From positions 3,100,001 to 3,164,000 of the forward strand of contig JACGCM010000560.1 in assembly GCA_014058105.1 (NCBI GenBank): a DNA stretch of 64,000 nt, in the 5' to 3' direction. Every line of letters begins with the position of its first letter. Within the stretch, counting starts at the first letter, position 1. This document shows, one piece after another, positions 1-10,545 of this stretch. A program made the translations under genes and the position numbers. The notes beneath the pieces were generated by a model. That model did not search any database, was not told the origin of the DNA, and worked only from the letters and a program-made list of their open reading frames with translations. This stretch comes from Kingdonia uniflora (Eukaryota > Streptophyta > Magnoliopsida > Ranunculales > Circaeasteraceae).

Positions 1-437
1 AAAATGACACACTATAACCATTTATTCGAAAACTATGCACGGGAGATGTTTAAAAAAAACCAGGAGATGCGCCAAAAATAACATTTATCTCAAAAAGTTG
101 TTGGTGAACACGAATTAGTTCTGTTAGTTCGCCAATCATTGGCATTGTTCAAAACCCATGAAATATAAAGATCAGCTGTAGGCTAATGCTGTGGTAACCT
201 ATGTAGGAAGAATACCAAGTACAGTAAAGCCTTTATACATCTATACTGTGGGGATCACCCTTACAGTATAAATATAAGAAGGATATTAATATACAGAGTT
301 AATAATTCGTCCTCCAATGTATAGTTGGGACCAATGTTTTTCGAGTAATATAGAGAGGTTATTAACTTATGGGAGATAAATATATTGTATTGGAAAATTT
401 GAGAGCTTTGTGACTATCCTCTATATAAACCCATTAA

Positions 438-928
438 GGCTCAGTTTGGTTCGCTGCAAACATGATGCAAATGCAAGCAATTTACCTTTTTTTACCACTT
501 CCATGTGTATGGTTCTATTTGCAATGCAAATGTGGTGCCTTTAAAAATACTTGCATGTGTTTGGTCCACTTTTGCAAAACAAATAACTTACATTTCCATG
601 CAAAAGCTTCTCTTTTTGCTTGAATTTGGTTGTAGTGAAAATTCTGTGCAACAGAGTTTTCATTTTGGCTTTCTACTTGGGAGAGAAAATAGGAGAAAAA
701 AAAGACATTTTAAAGGTTAAAAAAAGGTAGCTATCATTTGCATTTGAATTTGCAAGCAATGTACCTAATCAAACATTAACATCCATTTGCAATTAGTTTG
801 TACTTACAATGCATTACATTCCTACCTTTATTGAGCAAATTCCCTCGACTTTTATTGCAATGCAACTCATCGCAAATGCATCGAAGTTGCATTGCATCTT
901 ACCTGCAGCGAGCGAACCAAACTGAGAC
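438..928. mobile_element. PIF/Harbinger (Tourist-like) MITE in an intron
   Basis: The 491-bp element has terminal inverted repeats, GGCTCAGTTTGGTTCGCTGC at the left and the complement of GTCTCAGTTTGGTTCGCTCG at the right. A direct TAA flanks each side (435-437 and 929-931). A 3-bp TAA/TTA target duplication and G-rich ends containing GTTTGGTT are usual for Tourist-like MITEs mobilised by PIF/Harbinger transposases. The interior repeats short ATTTGCAA-type words and has no credible coding sequence. It sits in the intron before the first readable DHQS exon. Confidence 0.82.
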
Positions 929-1270
929 TAAACAATTCGACTTGCGAAAAATATATGCCAAGGGGAAATTTGTACCTATACTAAGATTTAATAGAAAAAT
1001 TGCGTCAAAATATAAAAATAAATACAGAAATTTACATATAAGAATTAATACATTTATAATGTATTTCATTTTAGAGTATATAATTATGTTATCTGAATAA
1101 TACACAAATGAAATGGATAATGTGTACTAAATTTGCATATTATAAAAAGTATATGTATTTAATCATGACAAATTTATAACTAGGATAACAGACATAATTC
1201 AATCTACTGCAGCTTTACATAGATTATTTAATATTGGGTGACTTACGAATGATCTTTGTTATTCTATCAG

Positions 1271-4200
1271 GCATGTCCATGGGAAGAGAGTTCTTGTAGT
1301 AACTAACACTACAGTCGCTCCTTTGTACCTTGAAAAGGTTGTAAAGGCATTAACTCACGGAAACTCAAATATCTTGGTTGAAAGTGTAATTTTGCCGGAT
1401 GGTGAGAAGTATAAAAACATGGTAGGTTTTGAACAGTTATTACTTATTTTACATTAAGTTGCAATTCTTGCAGTAGTTATTTACTTGCTTACCGTGTTTA
1501 TCTTTAGGATACACTCATGAAAGTTTTCGACAAAGCGATAGAATCTCAGTTTGACCGTCGCTCCACATTTGTTGCTCTAGGAGGTGGCGTTATTGGTGAC
1601 ATGTGTGGGTTTGCTGCTGCAGCTTTTCTCCGTGGAGTGAACTTTATTCAGATTCCAACTACTGTAATGGCACAGGTATATGTTCAGATCATCTCTTCTT
1701 GTTCATTCCGCATATATGTGTTAATTTTTTCCATTTCTTTGTTTCTTTTAGGTGGATTCTTCTGTTGGCGGCAAAACTGGGATAAACCATTCGCTTGGGA
1801 AAAACTTGATTGGTGCCTTTTACCAACCACAGTGTGTACTTATAGATACAGAGACATTAAATACGTTGCCTGATAGGGAATTAGCTTCAGGGCTATCTGA
1901 AGTTATTAAGTATGGTCTTATTAGAGATGCAGAATTTTTTGACTGGCAAGAGAAGAACATGCATGCACTATTAGCAAGGTATTGACATGAGTGTTTGTTC
2001 ATGATTTTTCGTCACTTTCAAATTAGTCATAATTAGGGTGAGGATGATTAAAATACAAGCCATCCATTTGGTAATTGATTACTATAGCGGACAATTAACT
2101 TCTGCAGATTTTGCTTGTATAAATGCTACAAACTTACAGTTCTTTATTCGCAGGGACCAAGAGGCTTTGATATATGCTATCAAGCGTTCATGTGAAAACA
2201 AGGCCAAGGTTGTGTCCTTAGATGAAAGAGAAGGTGGAGTGAGGGCAACATTGAACTTGGGACATACATTTGGGCATGTGAGTTCTGTTTCTTTTTTAGT
2301 GGTTATATTTGTGATCTTTACCCATGGATCAAAATACCGAACCATGCGTATTTATCGACCGCTAACACTCGTGATTTTATCATGATATTTTAATTTTATC
2401 ATGATATTTTGGTCACTCAATATTTTTATCCTTAAAGAAAAAAGCCAGTTTAATACCAATTAATTAGTATTTATTGATGATATTTTTGGTATTTTGATGT
2501 TTAACACGATAAATTATAATATTTATTAAAACGAGCGGAGATGTGAAGGAAATATAAGTAAGTATTTAGAAAAGTGTCCAATATAAGGTGTTGAAATCCT
2601 CAAAAATATGTAAGCTTCGAAAAAATTAGGAAAACAAAATGTAAACAAATATTGTAATAATATGAGCTATTAAAACAAAATTAAGAAGAATTAAGTAGAG
2701 CAAAATTTGATAAACCATGAAATTAGAGAGAATTGCAGAGAGAGGGAGAGGAGACCATACCTCCATGTCTTTTTAGTTTTTCCATGTCCTTAACCCATTT
2801 TTCGACAAGTAACCCTTGCGGTGGGTCATACCTCTTTATTTATAAAATAATATTTATTTTTTAGTCTTTAAATTATATATGGTTTTTGGAGAGAATACCA
2901 CTCTCTATAAGTCTTATAAATGAAGTGGGCCATACTATTTTGGCTATTGGGAATTAAAAGTTAAAACCAATTATCACTTAATACTATAAAATATTGAGAC
3001 ATTTTGGTGATAAATTGATAAAATCACAATATATTGGCTGTTTTTTTGTCAAAAAACTAGTGATTGGTAAACCACTGATAATATCATCAAAGTACTAAAC
3101 TGACAAAATATTTTTGATATTTATTATGGTGTAATGAATTTATCATGGATATTTTAATCCATGCTCTTACCTTAACCCGCTGTTTGGTAACAGGCTTTTA
3201 TTTTTCACGTGCGAGTGTGACAAAGCTAAAATAATTAGTAACATCATGTATTAGAAAATTAAAGTTTCACGGATAAAGCTAAGTTATTTATATATTAGTG
3301 GGTTGTATGGATTCAATGGCAGCTGGGACTAGTGAGAAGGATTATGGGAAGGTCATTGTTATTAAATCGAACGATTTTTCGATTTGAATTGTACGATTTG
3401 AAGCAAAATTGAAGAAAGCGAGTTGAATCAGCTAATAAATCGTGAATCACTATAAATCGAGTAAATCGCTAATTCAAATCACAAATCATACGAGTTAGGA
3501 AGTCCCTAAATTTAACCATTTTGACAAAAAATAATACCTAATTATACAAATTGGTTTTCTATTTTTGATTAATTACTTATTTAACGTACTTTTTTTGTAG
3601 TAATCCTTACTTCTAATCAGTCAAAAATGCAAATCTAAGCCTTCCAGAAAACCCTCTCTCAAAAAATCTCTTACTCTAACTAGTTCATGTTCTATATCCA
3701 CCTTACTAATTGTACAAAAATGAAAACCAACTAGCTTTAAAGAATTTTTCATGTTTTAGATATTTGAGGGTTGGAAAGGATTTAAGTAAGTAAATAACAT
3801 ATGTTATAGCCAAGGTAGTCTGATGTGAGTGTTGCTACACTAAGGCGCAACGCAACATACCTCGCACACCTCTAATGCCCAATAATGCAATTGCGACTTA
3901 ATTTATCGCAATATGTCGCAACACTTCGCAACACATGATGCTTTGCAAATTCTGTTGAAGATTTGCGAGAAATTAAAATCAAACATCGAGTAAGAGATTT
4001 TTTTAAACCTCAAAACTTGATTACGAAATATACGTAAAACTGGAACTTTGAGTATGATAACTCCTATGAGGTAAATTGCAAAATTCAAAACTTGATAAAG
4101 GAAACTCATAAAAAAACCCATAACTCAAATATATCAAGTCTTGATAAAACTTAAAAGGGAGGGGATCCGTGGACACCCCTTTTTGGGACACTCGTCTATT

Positions 4201-7200
4201 ACAAACACAAAAAGATGTGTGAAGATGTTTTTTTTTTATGGATGTATCTACTTATCATGAAGACCGTTCTCACCAAAAATCAAGTTGTTCCGACATTTTT
4301 ATCAATAAAATAAACATTTTAAAACGGGCACAAAAGGCTATATTTCAAATATCATTTTGATGTTGATAAAAATGTTGAAATAACTTTAATTTTGGGGAAG
4401 ATGATTTGCATGATAAGTAGATCATATCCATAAAGATAAGATCTTCTTAAATCATCTTTACGTGTTCGTAATAGATGAGTGTCCAAGGAGTGTCCCATAT
4501 ATTGAGTGTCCCCGGATCCGCTCCCAACTTAAAAACCCAAACTCAATTAATATTATCTAATATATGCAGTATTTCACCTAATGTATTGCAGCAAGTCGCA
4601 ACATGTTGCAAGATCTATGCTGCATATTGCTAGTCATGGTTGCATTCACATCGCAACACGCATTGACTACTTTGTGTTATACATATACATAAATCATGAA
4701 TCATATGATTCACGATTTGACAACAATAGGAGGGCATGAATGAATGAGTTGCTTGTTGTCTAGTAACTATAGTGGTGATTTATCCTATTATCGTTTGCCT
4801 ACTTAATGTTGGAAGGAAAAATAAGTTTCAACTGTATCGTTTCACCTGTTCTATTTCATATTCACTAGTGTTTTTTCACGCCGTACAGGCATGCAACCCC
4901 CCTTTTATGGCACGTTTTGCGCGCTCCTCCAGGCGTAATTTGTGTGCCAATCATCCATCAACTTGGTCTTTGTAGTAAGGAAAGTCAGAATTGAGTATCC
5001 TCAATTTTTGATTAATTACATGTTATTTTCATAATCCATCTTGGTAATGGGCTTATGAGTTGAAATGAGAATAACCAACAAAAGTCTTCACGTAGAAGTG
5101 TTTTATGAGCTCTTAAATTTTTTTTGCTAAGATGTGCAGCATTTGGAAATTTTAGTTATTAAGGCATCATATTCTCGTTCGAGTTTGCACTTGCCTTCGT
5201 TCAGAAACATTTCCATGTTCATTTAGCATACCACCCATTACGAAGCAAGAACGCTCATTTATCTTGATGAATCCACACATTTATCCTGTTGAATCCACCG
5301 AATACACCATATAAGGCAAACTCTATAAGTAAATCAAAGTTGCCGAAATATTCTTTCCCAAGATGTTTAATACTTATTTGCCAAATGTCCACATAAATTT
5401 AGATGAAGACCCATAAGCCAAGCATAGGAGTTTGAACGCATGGTTGAACATTGACACCCAATTTATAGGGGTGAGGTGAAGTGCCTGTAAAGCTCTAGAT
5501 TAGAACATATGATTCCCATGTATTCCCAGGGAATACTCATTCCTAAGAGCGATTTCACGAAGATCAATTTGAAAAATACCAAATACCAAATTGATCTTAA
5601 GGAATGAGGATATTTATTCCTTAAGATCAAATATTAAATACCACACAACTCATTCTCCCATAACAGGTGCCTAAAAAACCAAAATACTCCCACAATAACA
5701 GAAGTATCATCCAATTCTGTTCTTCTTCTCCTTTTCTTCAACTTTCAATTCCCAAATCAACCCAAACATGGCATCATCCAATTATTTTTCTTTAATTCAT
5801 AATATTTCTTTACGATGTTATGAAGGTCTGCAATTAGAAATCACTGTTTATTGAGTGTGAGAGATTGGGATATAGAGAGGACCAAAGATGAAAATTCGGA
5901 GAGGAGAGGAGAGAGACGGAAGGGAGGAGAGAGAGAGACTGAGAGTAGGAGTTTTTATAATTTGAAATTAAATTACTTAAACAACCCCAGATACAGGGAT
6001 TTTTTTTGTAATTTTTAAGGACGACAAAAATGGCTTAAACAGCTTGGACGGCGGCGCAAATGGCTCTAAGGGGTAGTTCCCCTTGTAGTAGTAGAGATAT
6101 CCATTACACGTTTAGTTGAACTTCATCATAAGTAGTAGAGGTCCAGAAAATATTTTTCAGAAGAGTCAAAATGGGTACACGATAAACATAAATATACCTA
6201 TTAGAAGTACAAAATCATGGGTTTTGTAATCACGTATTACAACTAACGAAATTGTGGAATGAGAATATAGCATTCTAAAAAATAGAGCATTTCTATTGAC
6301 TGTAACCAGCAAAAGGTAGAATTCTATCAAAATATAAATGCTGTAGAGTGAACTTATTCGAGCACTATTTCTCTTTGCTGGGAGTAATCTATTTTGTTTC
6401 CTTTTCAGGCAATAGAAACGGGGTATGGCTATGGTAAGTGGCTTCACGGTGAAGCCGTCGCAGCTGGCACGGTACTGTCTTAACTGCATTTTTTCGCCTT
6501 AAAGTATTAACATATTTTCTCATGTTTGAGAAAACGGCCCTGACTAATGGTCCTGGACAGTCACTTAAGTTATATAATTCTTGCACTTTTTGAAACACGG
6601 TTGGAACTTTTGTTTGCCATTTATAAGGCCATATAGAGAGTTATACTTAACACCATAGCATTTTTTTTTTCTTTGGTTGGAAAGACGCATAAATAGCACC
6701 ATACAACCTTCCAGGTGTAAAGCTTACAGCCACATGTAGCAAGCACCAGTAGCTATAGAACTGACCAGCTCTTTTGAATTCGCAGATGACCTAACATAAT
6801 AAAGAAAATAAATCTACCATCATAGAGTTATAGTAAGCACGCTCTGAAGTAGCGTTGCAGATGCCCTTTTGAGAGGGGTTGTCTGGATTAGTTGCAAATT
6901 TACCAGGTTACTGCATTTCAAACCCCTTTTGGTTAAAAAGTACAGTTAAGTTATTTGCAGCATGTTTTGATGGCCGTCTATGGTGGATGCTCATATAACG
7001 ACTCTTAGTTTCAAAGAACAGGTTGATGTTTAGAGTACCCATTTTGGGAATTTTTATTTTATTGACCTGAATAATGGCTGTTGTTTCCCTTTCCACTGTA
7101 ACTTAAGTTTATAAATTCCTGCCTCCTGTTCTTATTTTTCCTCAATCTCACGGGCTCGCCATCCCTTGCCATTAAAAACTGCAAATAAACCACAGCCTAC

Positions 7201-7658
7201 TACTATATATTATGCGGCTATAACATATGCTTCACAAGTATTATTATTATCCATTTGTATTTATTTTTATTGAAATATATTTCATGTGCAGGTCATGGCT
7301 GTAGATATGTCGTACCGTCTTGGCTGGATTGATGAGTCACTTGTCAAAAGGGTTTACAATATATTACAACAGGCCAAGCTACCCATTACTCCACCTGAAA
7401 TTATGACTGTGGAGATGTTCAAGTCATACATGGCCGTAAGATATATACTTTCTTTCTTTACTTTCACAACAATCTTGCTCCAGTCCAGTGGTTAATGCTT
7501 TTTAGCTCGTTTTTATATCGCTTTAGGTTGATAAGAAGGTGGCTGATGGACTACTAAGGCTCATTCTTCTGAAAGGTCCTCTTGGTAATTGTGTTTTCAC
7601 GGGTGATTACGACCGAAAAGCCATGGATGAGACTCTCCATGCGTTTTGCAAGTTTTGA
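1271..7658 (+). CDS. DHQS: 3-dehydroquinate synthase, plastid type (5' exon outside window)
   Basis: This enzyme converts DAHP to 3-dehydroquinate, the second step of the plastid shikimate pathway, using NAD+ and a divalent metal. Seven exons are readable: 1271-1421, 1508-1675, 1752-1978, 2154-2277, 6409-6471, 7292-7435 and 7527-7658. All junctions are GT-AG and phases agree, giving 335 residues. Visible motifs are the NAD-binding GGGVIGD, then [12 protein letters not shown], and the likely metal ligands: Glu of EVIKYG, His of HTFGH and His of HGEAV. The protein ends [19 protein letters not shown]. The first exon (transit peptide and the start of the NAD fold) is missing; the first readable exon begins with a split codon after an acceptor, so exon 1 lies before position 1. 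The fourth readable intron is 4.1 kb and full of transposon debris. No internal stop was seen, so the gene is probably functional. Confidence 0.96.
2320..3170. repeat. possible degenerate inverted-repeat element in intron
   Basis: The left edge contains CATGGATCAAAATACC and the right edge, read on the other strand, contains CATGGATTAAAATATCC. Words such as GATAAAATCAC occur internally on both arms. Short similar words flank both sides (TTTACC / CTTACC), but no clean target duplication could be fixed. It may be an old MITE; the boundaries are approximate. Confidence 0.3.
3809..4674. repeat. older fold-back repeat interrupted by a MITE
   Basis: The left arm (CAAGGTAGTCTGATGTGAGT, then GCAACGCAACAT and several CGCAACA words) matches the complement of the right arm around 4570-4674 (CGCAACACGCATTGACTACTTTG region). 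The arms flank the 369-bp Mutator MITE. AT-rich words of the type AATCGTGAATCA also occur outside both arms, near 3350-3490 and 4690-4720. The structure suggests an older inverted-repeat element that was later a target. Confidence 0.4.
4157..4525. mobile_element. Mutator-type (MULE) fold-back MITE
   Basis: The 369-bp element is almost one long imperfect palindrome. The left end GGGAGGGGATCCGTGGACAC pairs with the right end, whose complement begins GGGAGCGGATCCGGGGACAC, and pairing continues for well over 100 bp per arm. It is flanked by a perfect 9-bp duplication, AACTTAAAA, at 4148-4156 and 4526-4534. A 9-bp duplication with long terminal inverted repeats is the signature of Mutator-like elements. 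It has no coding capacity, so it would be mobilised in trans. Confidence 0.85.
5531..5616. repeat. small imperfect hairpin repeat
   Basis: GAATACTCATTCCTAAG near 5531 is complementary to TAAGGAATGAGGATATT near 5600. An inner pair, AGATCAATTTG and CAAATTGATCT, continues the stem. It may be the remains of a short MITE. No target duplication was recognised. Confidence 0.4.
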
Positions 7659-9714
7659 TCCCGCCGTTGCTACTGCTTTTGCTACGCTACTACCCATGTG
7701 CAGTTTATCCAGGGTTTGTGTGAACCCCTTTCTTCATAGTTTATCAAATTGTTGTATTTATTTTACCATGTAAGTTACACGAGTAATATTATTATTTGAA
7801 GTCTTTGTATTGATATATTTTTTTCCTCCAATTGTATAATATGAAAAAGAATAAGAAAAAAAACGAGTTTATATATAATGGAAGGGCAATTTAGCTCTTG
7901 TTTCGGTGAAACCTAATGTTTATCCCTTATGGACTAGTATTGTAGATGCATTGTCCAAATTTGATTAGAGGACTTCTCATAGTTTTTTCTGCCAAAAGTG
8001 AAGGCCTTTATGGTTTTTATGTATCAGATCTAATCATCATATTACCTTTTAAAGTACATTAATTCAATGGCAAAATATTACAATTATATCGTCTAGTTAA
8101 AGAAAATATCAATTGGTGAACTATATATTTGTGAAGTCGCACATCCCAATCTCAAAAAACTTCCCTAGCAGCAGATGACGAAATAGCTCAAAGAACGTGT
8201 GTATTTGAGTTTAGAAAAGACGCACGCTTATGTTTTAGTGTAAGGTTTCTCTTATTAAGTATAGTATTGTACATTGGATGGCGAGAAAGGAAACATGTGT
8301 TCAAAATAAATGCTTGATGTATTGTATTGTACATTGGATGCTGAGAAAGGAAACGTGTGTTCAAAATAAATGCTTGATGTATCAATATTTGGATCGATCT
8401 GGATTGAGCACATAGTAGTCAAGGACTATGAACATATTCATACATTCTTAGCTCTTGTTATAAAACAGTCACAGTCCTTGAAAGACTTTGTTCTAATCTA
8501 AACGCTTTCAATTGAAATTCTCTTCTCAACCAATATGAGACAATTTATAAATTAACTGTCCGAGATAACACATCGGCCATCGCTTAAACGACAAATGAAT
8601 ACTGAGCACATCTATCTATATTACATTCTAGGGTACATGCATCAAGACAAACACTATTTGATGAATCTCTCGAGGCGGGGAAAAACAGATCAAAGGTGTA
8701 AAATTGTTTTAAGTTTATTAGGGGAAGTGATTCCCGTTCTGCCACGTAAGCATAATGTTGTGCCACGATAAGCACGTATTATCGTATCTCGAAGTGATTC
8801 CCGTTCTCTCTCTCCTTCTCTATAAACTTTGAAGGAAATGACGAAGATGACTATGGCTTTAATCAAACACAATTGGTATGCTCTCTCTCCCTCTCCATGG
8901 TAGGAATTGATCTAAAGTCTTATGATTGCCTCCATTGCTTAATTCTGAGAACAAATGTGAATAGAAGAACACCATAGGAGAAGCGAAGAAAAACAAAGGT
9001 GAAGCCGTGAAGACAAGGAGAAGGAGACGCTCGGACTCTATGTGTCGCTAAGAATCTCTGCCTAATTTCATTTGTTAATGGTTTTCGTTACGAAGCTTTG
9101 TTTATTTTCCAATATCGAGTCTGATCGTTTAATTTTGTTTATCTTCGTTACCGAGGCAAGCCACGAGAAGAGGAACAGAGTCGAAGAAGAAGATGAACCA
9201 ACATTTGTGCGACAACGAACAATCGGAGTCGGGTGTTCTTACGAAATCAGAAGTTCCAGTCTAATCACTGTAAGATTTACATCTTTGAGATTCTCTCTCT
9301 CTCTCTCAAGTCCTGCGATTTTCTAGTTATCAGATATTTCTCCAATTACACTTTCCAGCTGTACTTTTAATTGGTACTCTTAGAATTGTCATCATCCCCA
9401 ATTCTCTATGTTTTTAGCATCGAGTTTAAAAACGACGAATTAATAAATATTCATCTTTAATCATGCGCAAGAAAGAAAATTTGGAGACCGAAGAAGTTCT
9501 GAAGCAACCATTAATGGTGTGTAAGGTCTAAAGACCAACAAACCCTAAAACCCGAATTTAATCAGTTTTGTTGCTGCTTCAACATCGTCTACTCCGCGGT
9601 GAGTTGCTGTTTGGTTTGTTTCATACATACCTTATTTGTGTTTTTGAGTTGATTTTAAATTTACTCTTTTGATGTTTGGTAGAAGTTTAGAAATTATTTA
9701 ATTAATTAAAGAGG
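7659..9714. other. DHQS 3' flank and non-coding DNA
   Basis: After the DHQS stop comes an AT-rich 3' untranslated or flanking region. A 60-bp tandem duplication lies at 8263-8382. A repeated word GAAGTGATTCCCGTTCT occurs near 8725 and 8791. Around 9530-9610 there is leader-like sequence (ACCCTAAAACCCGAA, then a donor-like GGTGAGT), but no exon with a convincing protein follows. Nothing here is supported as a gene. Confidence 0.5.
8263..8382. repeat. 60-bp tandem duplication
   Basis: Two adjacent 60-bp units share GTACATTGGATG, GAGAAAGGAAAC and AAATAAATGCTTGATGTA at exactly 60-bp spacing, with about three differences. A short minus-strand frame spanning both copies is an artefact of the repeat. 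Confidence 0.9.
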
Positions 9715-10545
9715 TGTAGGTGTTTTTGTTTAAAACCCATTATTCAATTTGTTGTTTACCATAAACCCATTATTTAGAACCCATTAAAAGACTTATAAGC
9801 TAGAATACACGAAATTGAAGTTCAGTCTAATCTGGACAGTATTGACACATTGTAGGACGGTATACGACCAATATGGAGTTTGATTTTGATCAAAGAAACA
9901 AAATAAATTGAAAGTTATCTTGATAAAGCCACGCCACAGCAATCTGGATTATGATCATCTGAATTACAATATACTTTTTTCCTCCTAATTACGACTAACT
10001 TGAGAAACACCAAGCATCCGTACTTTTGTTATTTTTGGTGGTTGGAATTAGTTATAATTTTGGTCTTTATTATCTTAATGGCCCTAAAACTGGGAAGATT
10101 CGCAGTGTCGCAATAATACAATTGGGAAATTGTAGGTGTTTTTGTTTAAAACCCATTATTCAATTTGTTGTTTACCATAAACAATTATTTAAAACCCATT
10201 AGAAGACTTATAAGCTAGAATACACGAAATTGAAGTACAATCTAACCTGGACAGTATCGACACATTGTAGGTCGGTATACGACCAATATGGAGTTTGATT
10301 GTGATCAAAGAAACAAAATAAACTTAAAGTTATCTTGATAAAGCCACGCCACTGTAACCTGGATTATGATCATCTGAATTACATGATTTTTTTTCTCTTC
10401 TAATTATGACTAGCTTGAGAAACACCAAGCATCCGTACTTTTGTTATTTTTGGTGGTTGGAATTAGCTATAATTTTGGTCTTTATTATCTTAATGGCCCT
10501 AAAACTGGGAAGATTCGCAGTGTCGCAACAATACAATTAGGCAAT
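9715..10545. repeat. 416-bp tandem segmental duplication
   Basis: The segment beginning TGTAGGTGTTTTTGTTTAAA at 9715 recurs at 10131, an offset of 416 bp, and remains alignable to the end near 10545 with scattered substitutions. Landmarks in both copies include GACTTATAAGCTAGAATACA, GGTATACGACCAATATGG and GCCCTAAAACTGGGAAGATT. No coding content was recognised. The divergence suggests an old event. Confidence 0.92.

Larger units (their letters stand above)
2278..6408 (+). other. large DHQS intron, transposon-rich
   Basis: This 4131-bp intron separates the exon ending in HTFGH from the exon starting AIETGYGYG. Donor GTGAGT and acceptor TTTTCAG are clear. It is AT-rich and holds a possible inverted-repeat element (about 2320-3170), a fold-back region (about 3809-4674) with a nested Mutator MITE, and a small hairpin near 5531-5616. 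A purine-rich GA tract lies near 5880-5945. Small open frames here are not supported as genes. Confidence 0.85.

Noticed and set aside
505..1105. Short frames inside the intronic MITE
   Set aside because: They have no domain and coincide with transposon repeats on both strands.
1..1270. Search for the first DHQS exon (transit peptide)
   Set aside because: No frame encodes the expected N-terminal NAD-fold start, and the region contains a MITE; the exon is most likely upstream of the window.
8188..8385. Minus-strand frame with repeated HQAFILNT segments
   Set aside because: It is produced by the 60-bp tandem duplication, whose period is divisible by three.
8616..8640. TCTATATTACATTC as a 5' end for the Helitron ending at 13510
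   Set aside because: The match is limited to a few AT-rich bases and later sequence does not resemble the 40141 Helitron start.
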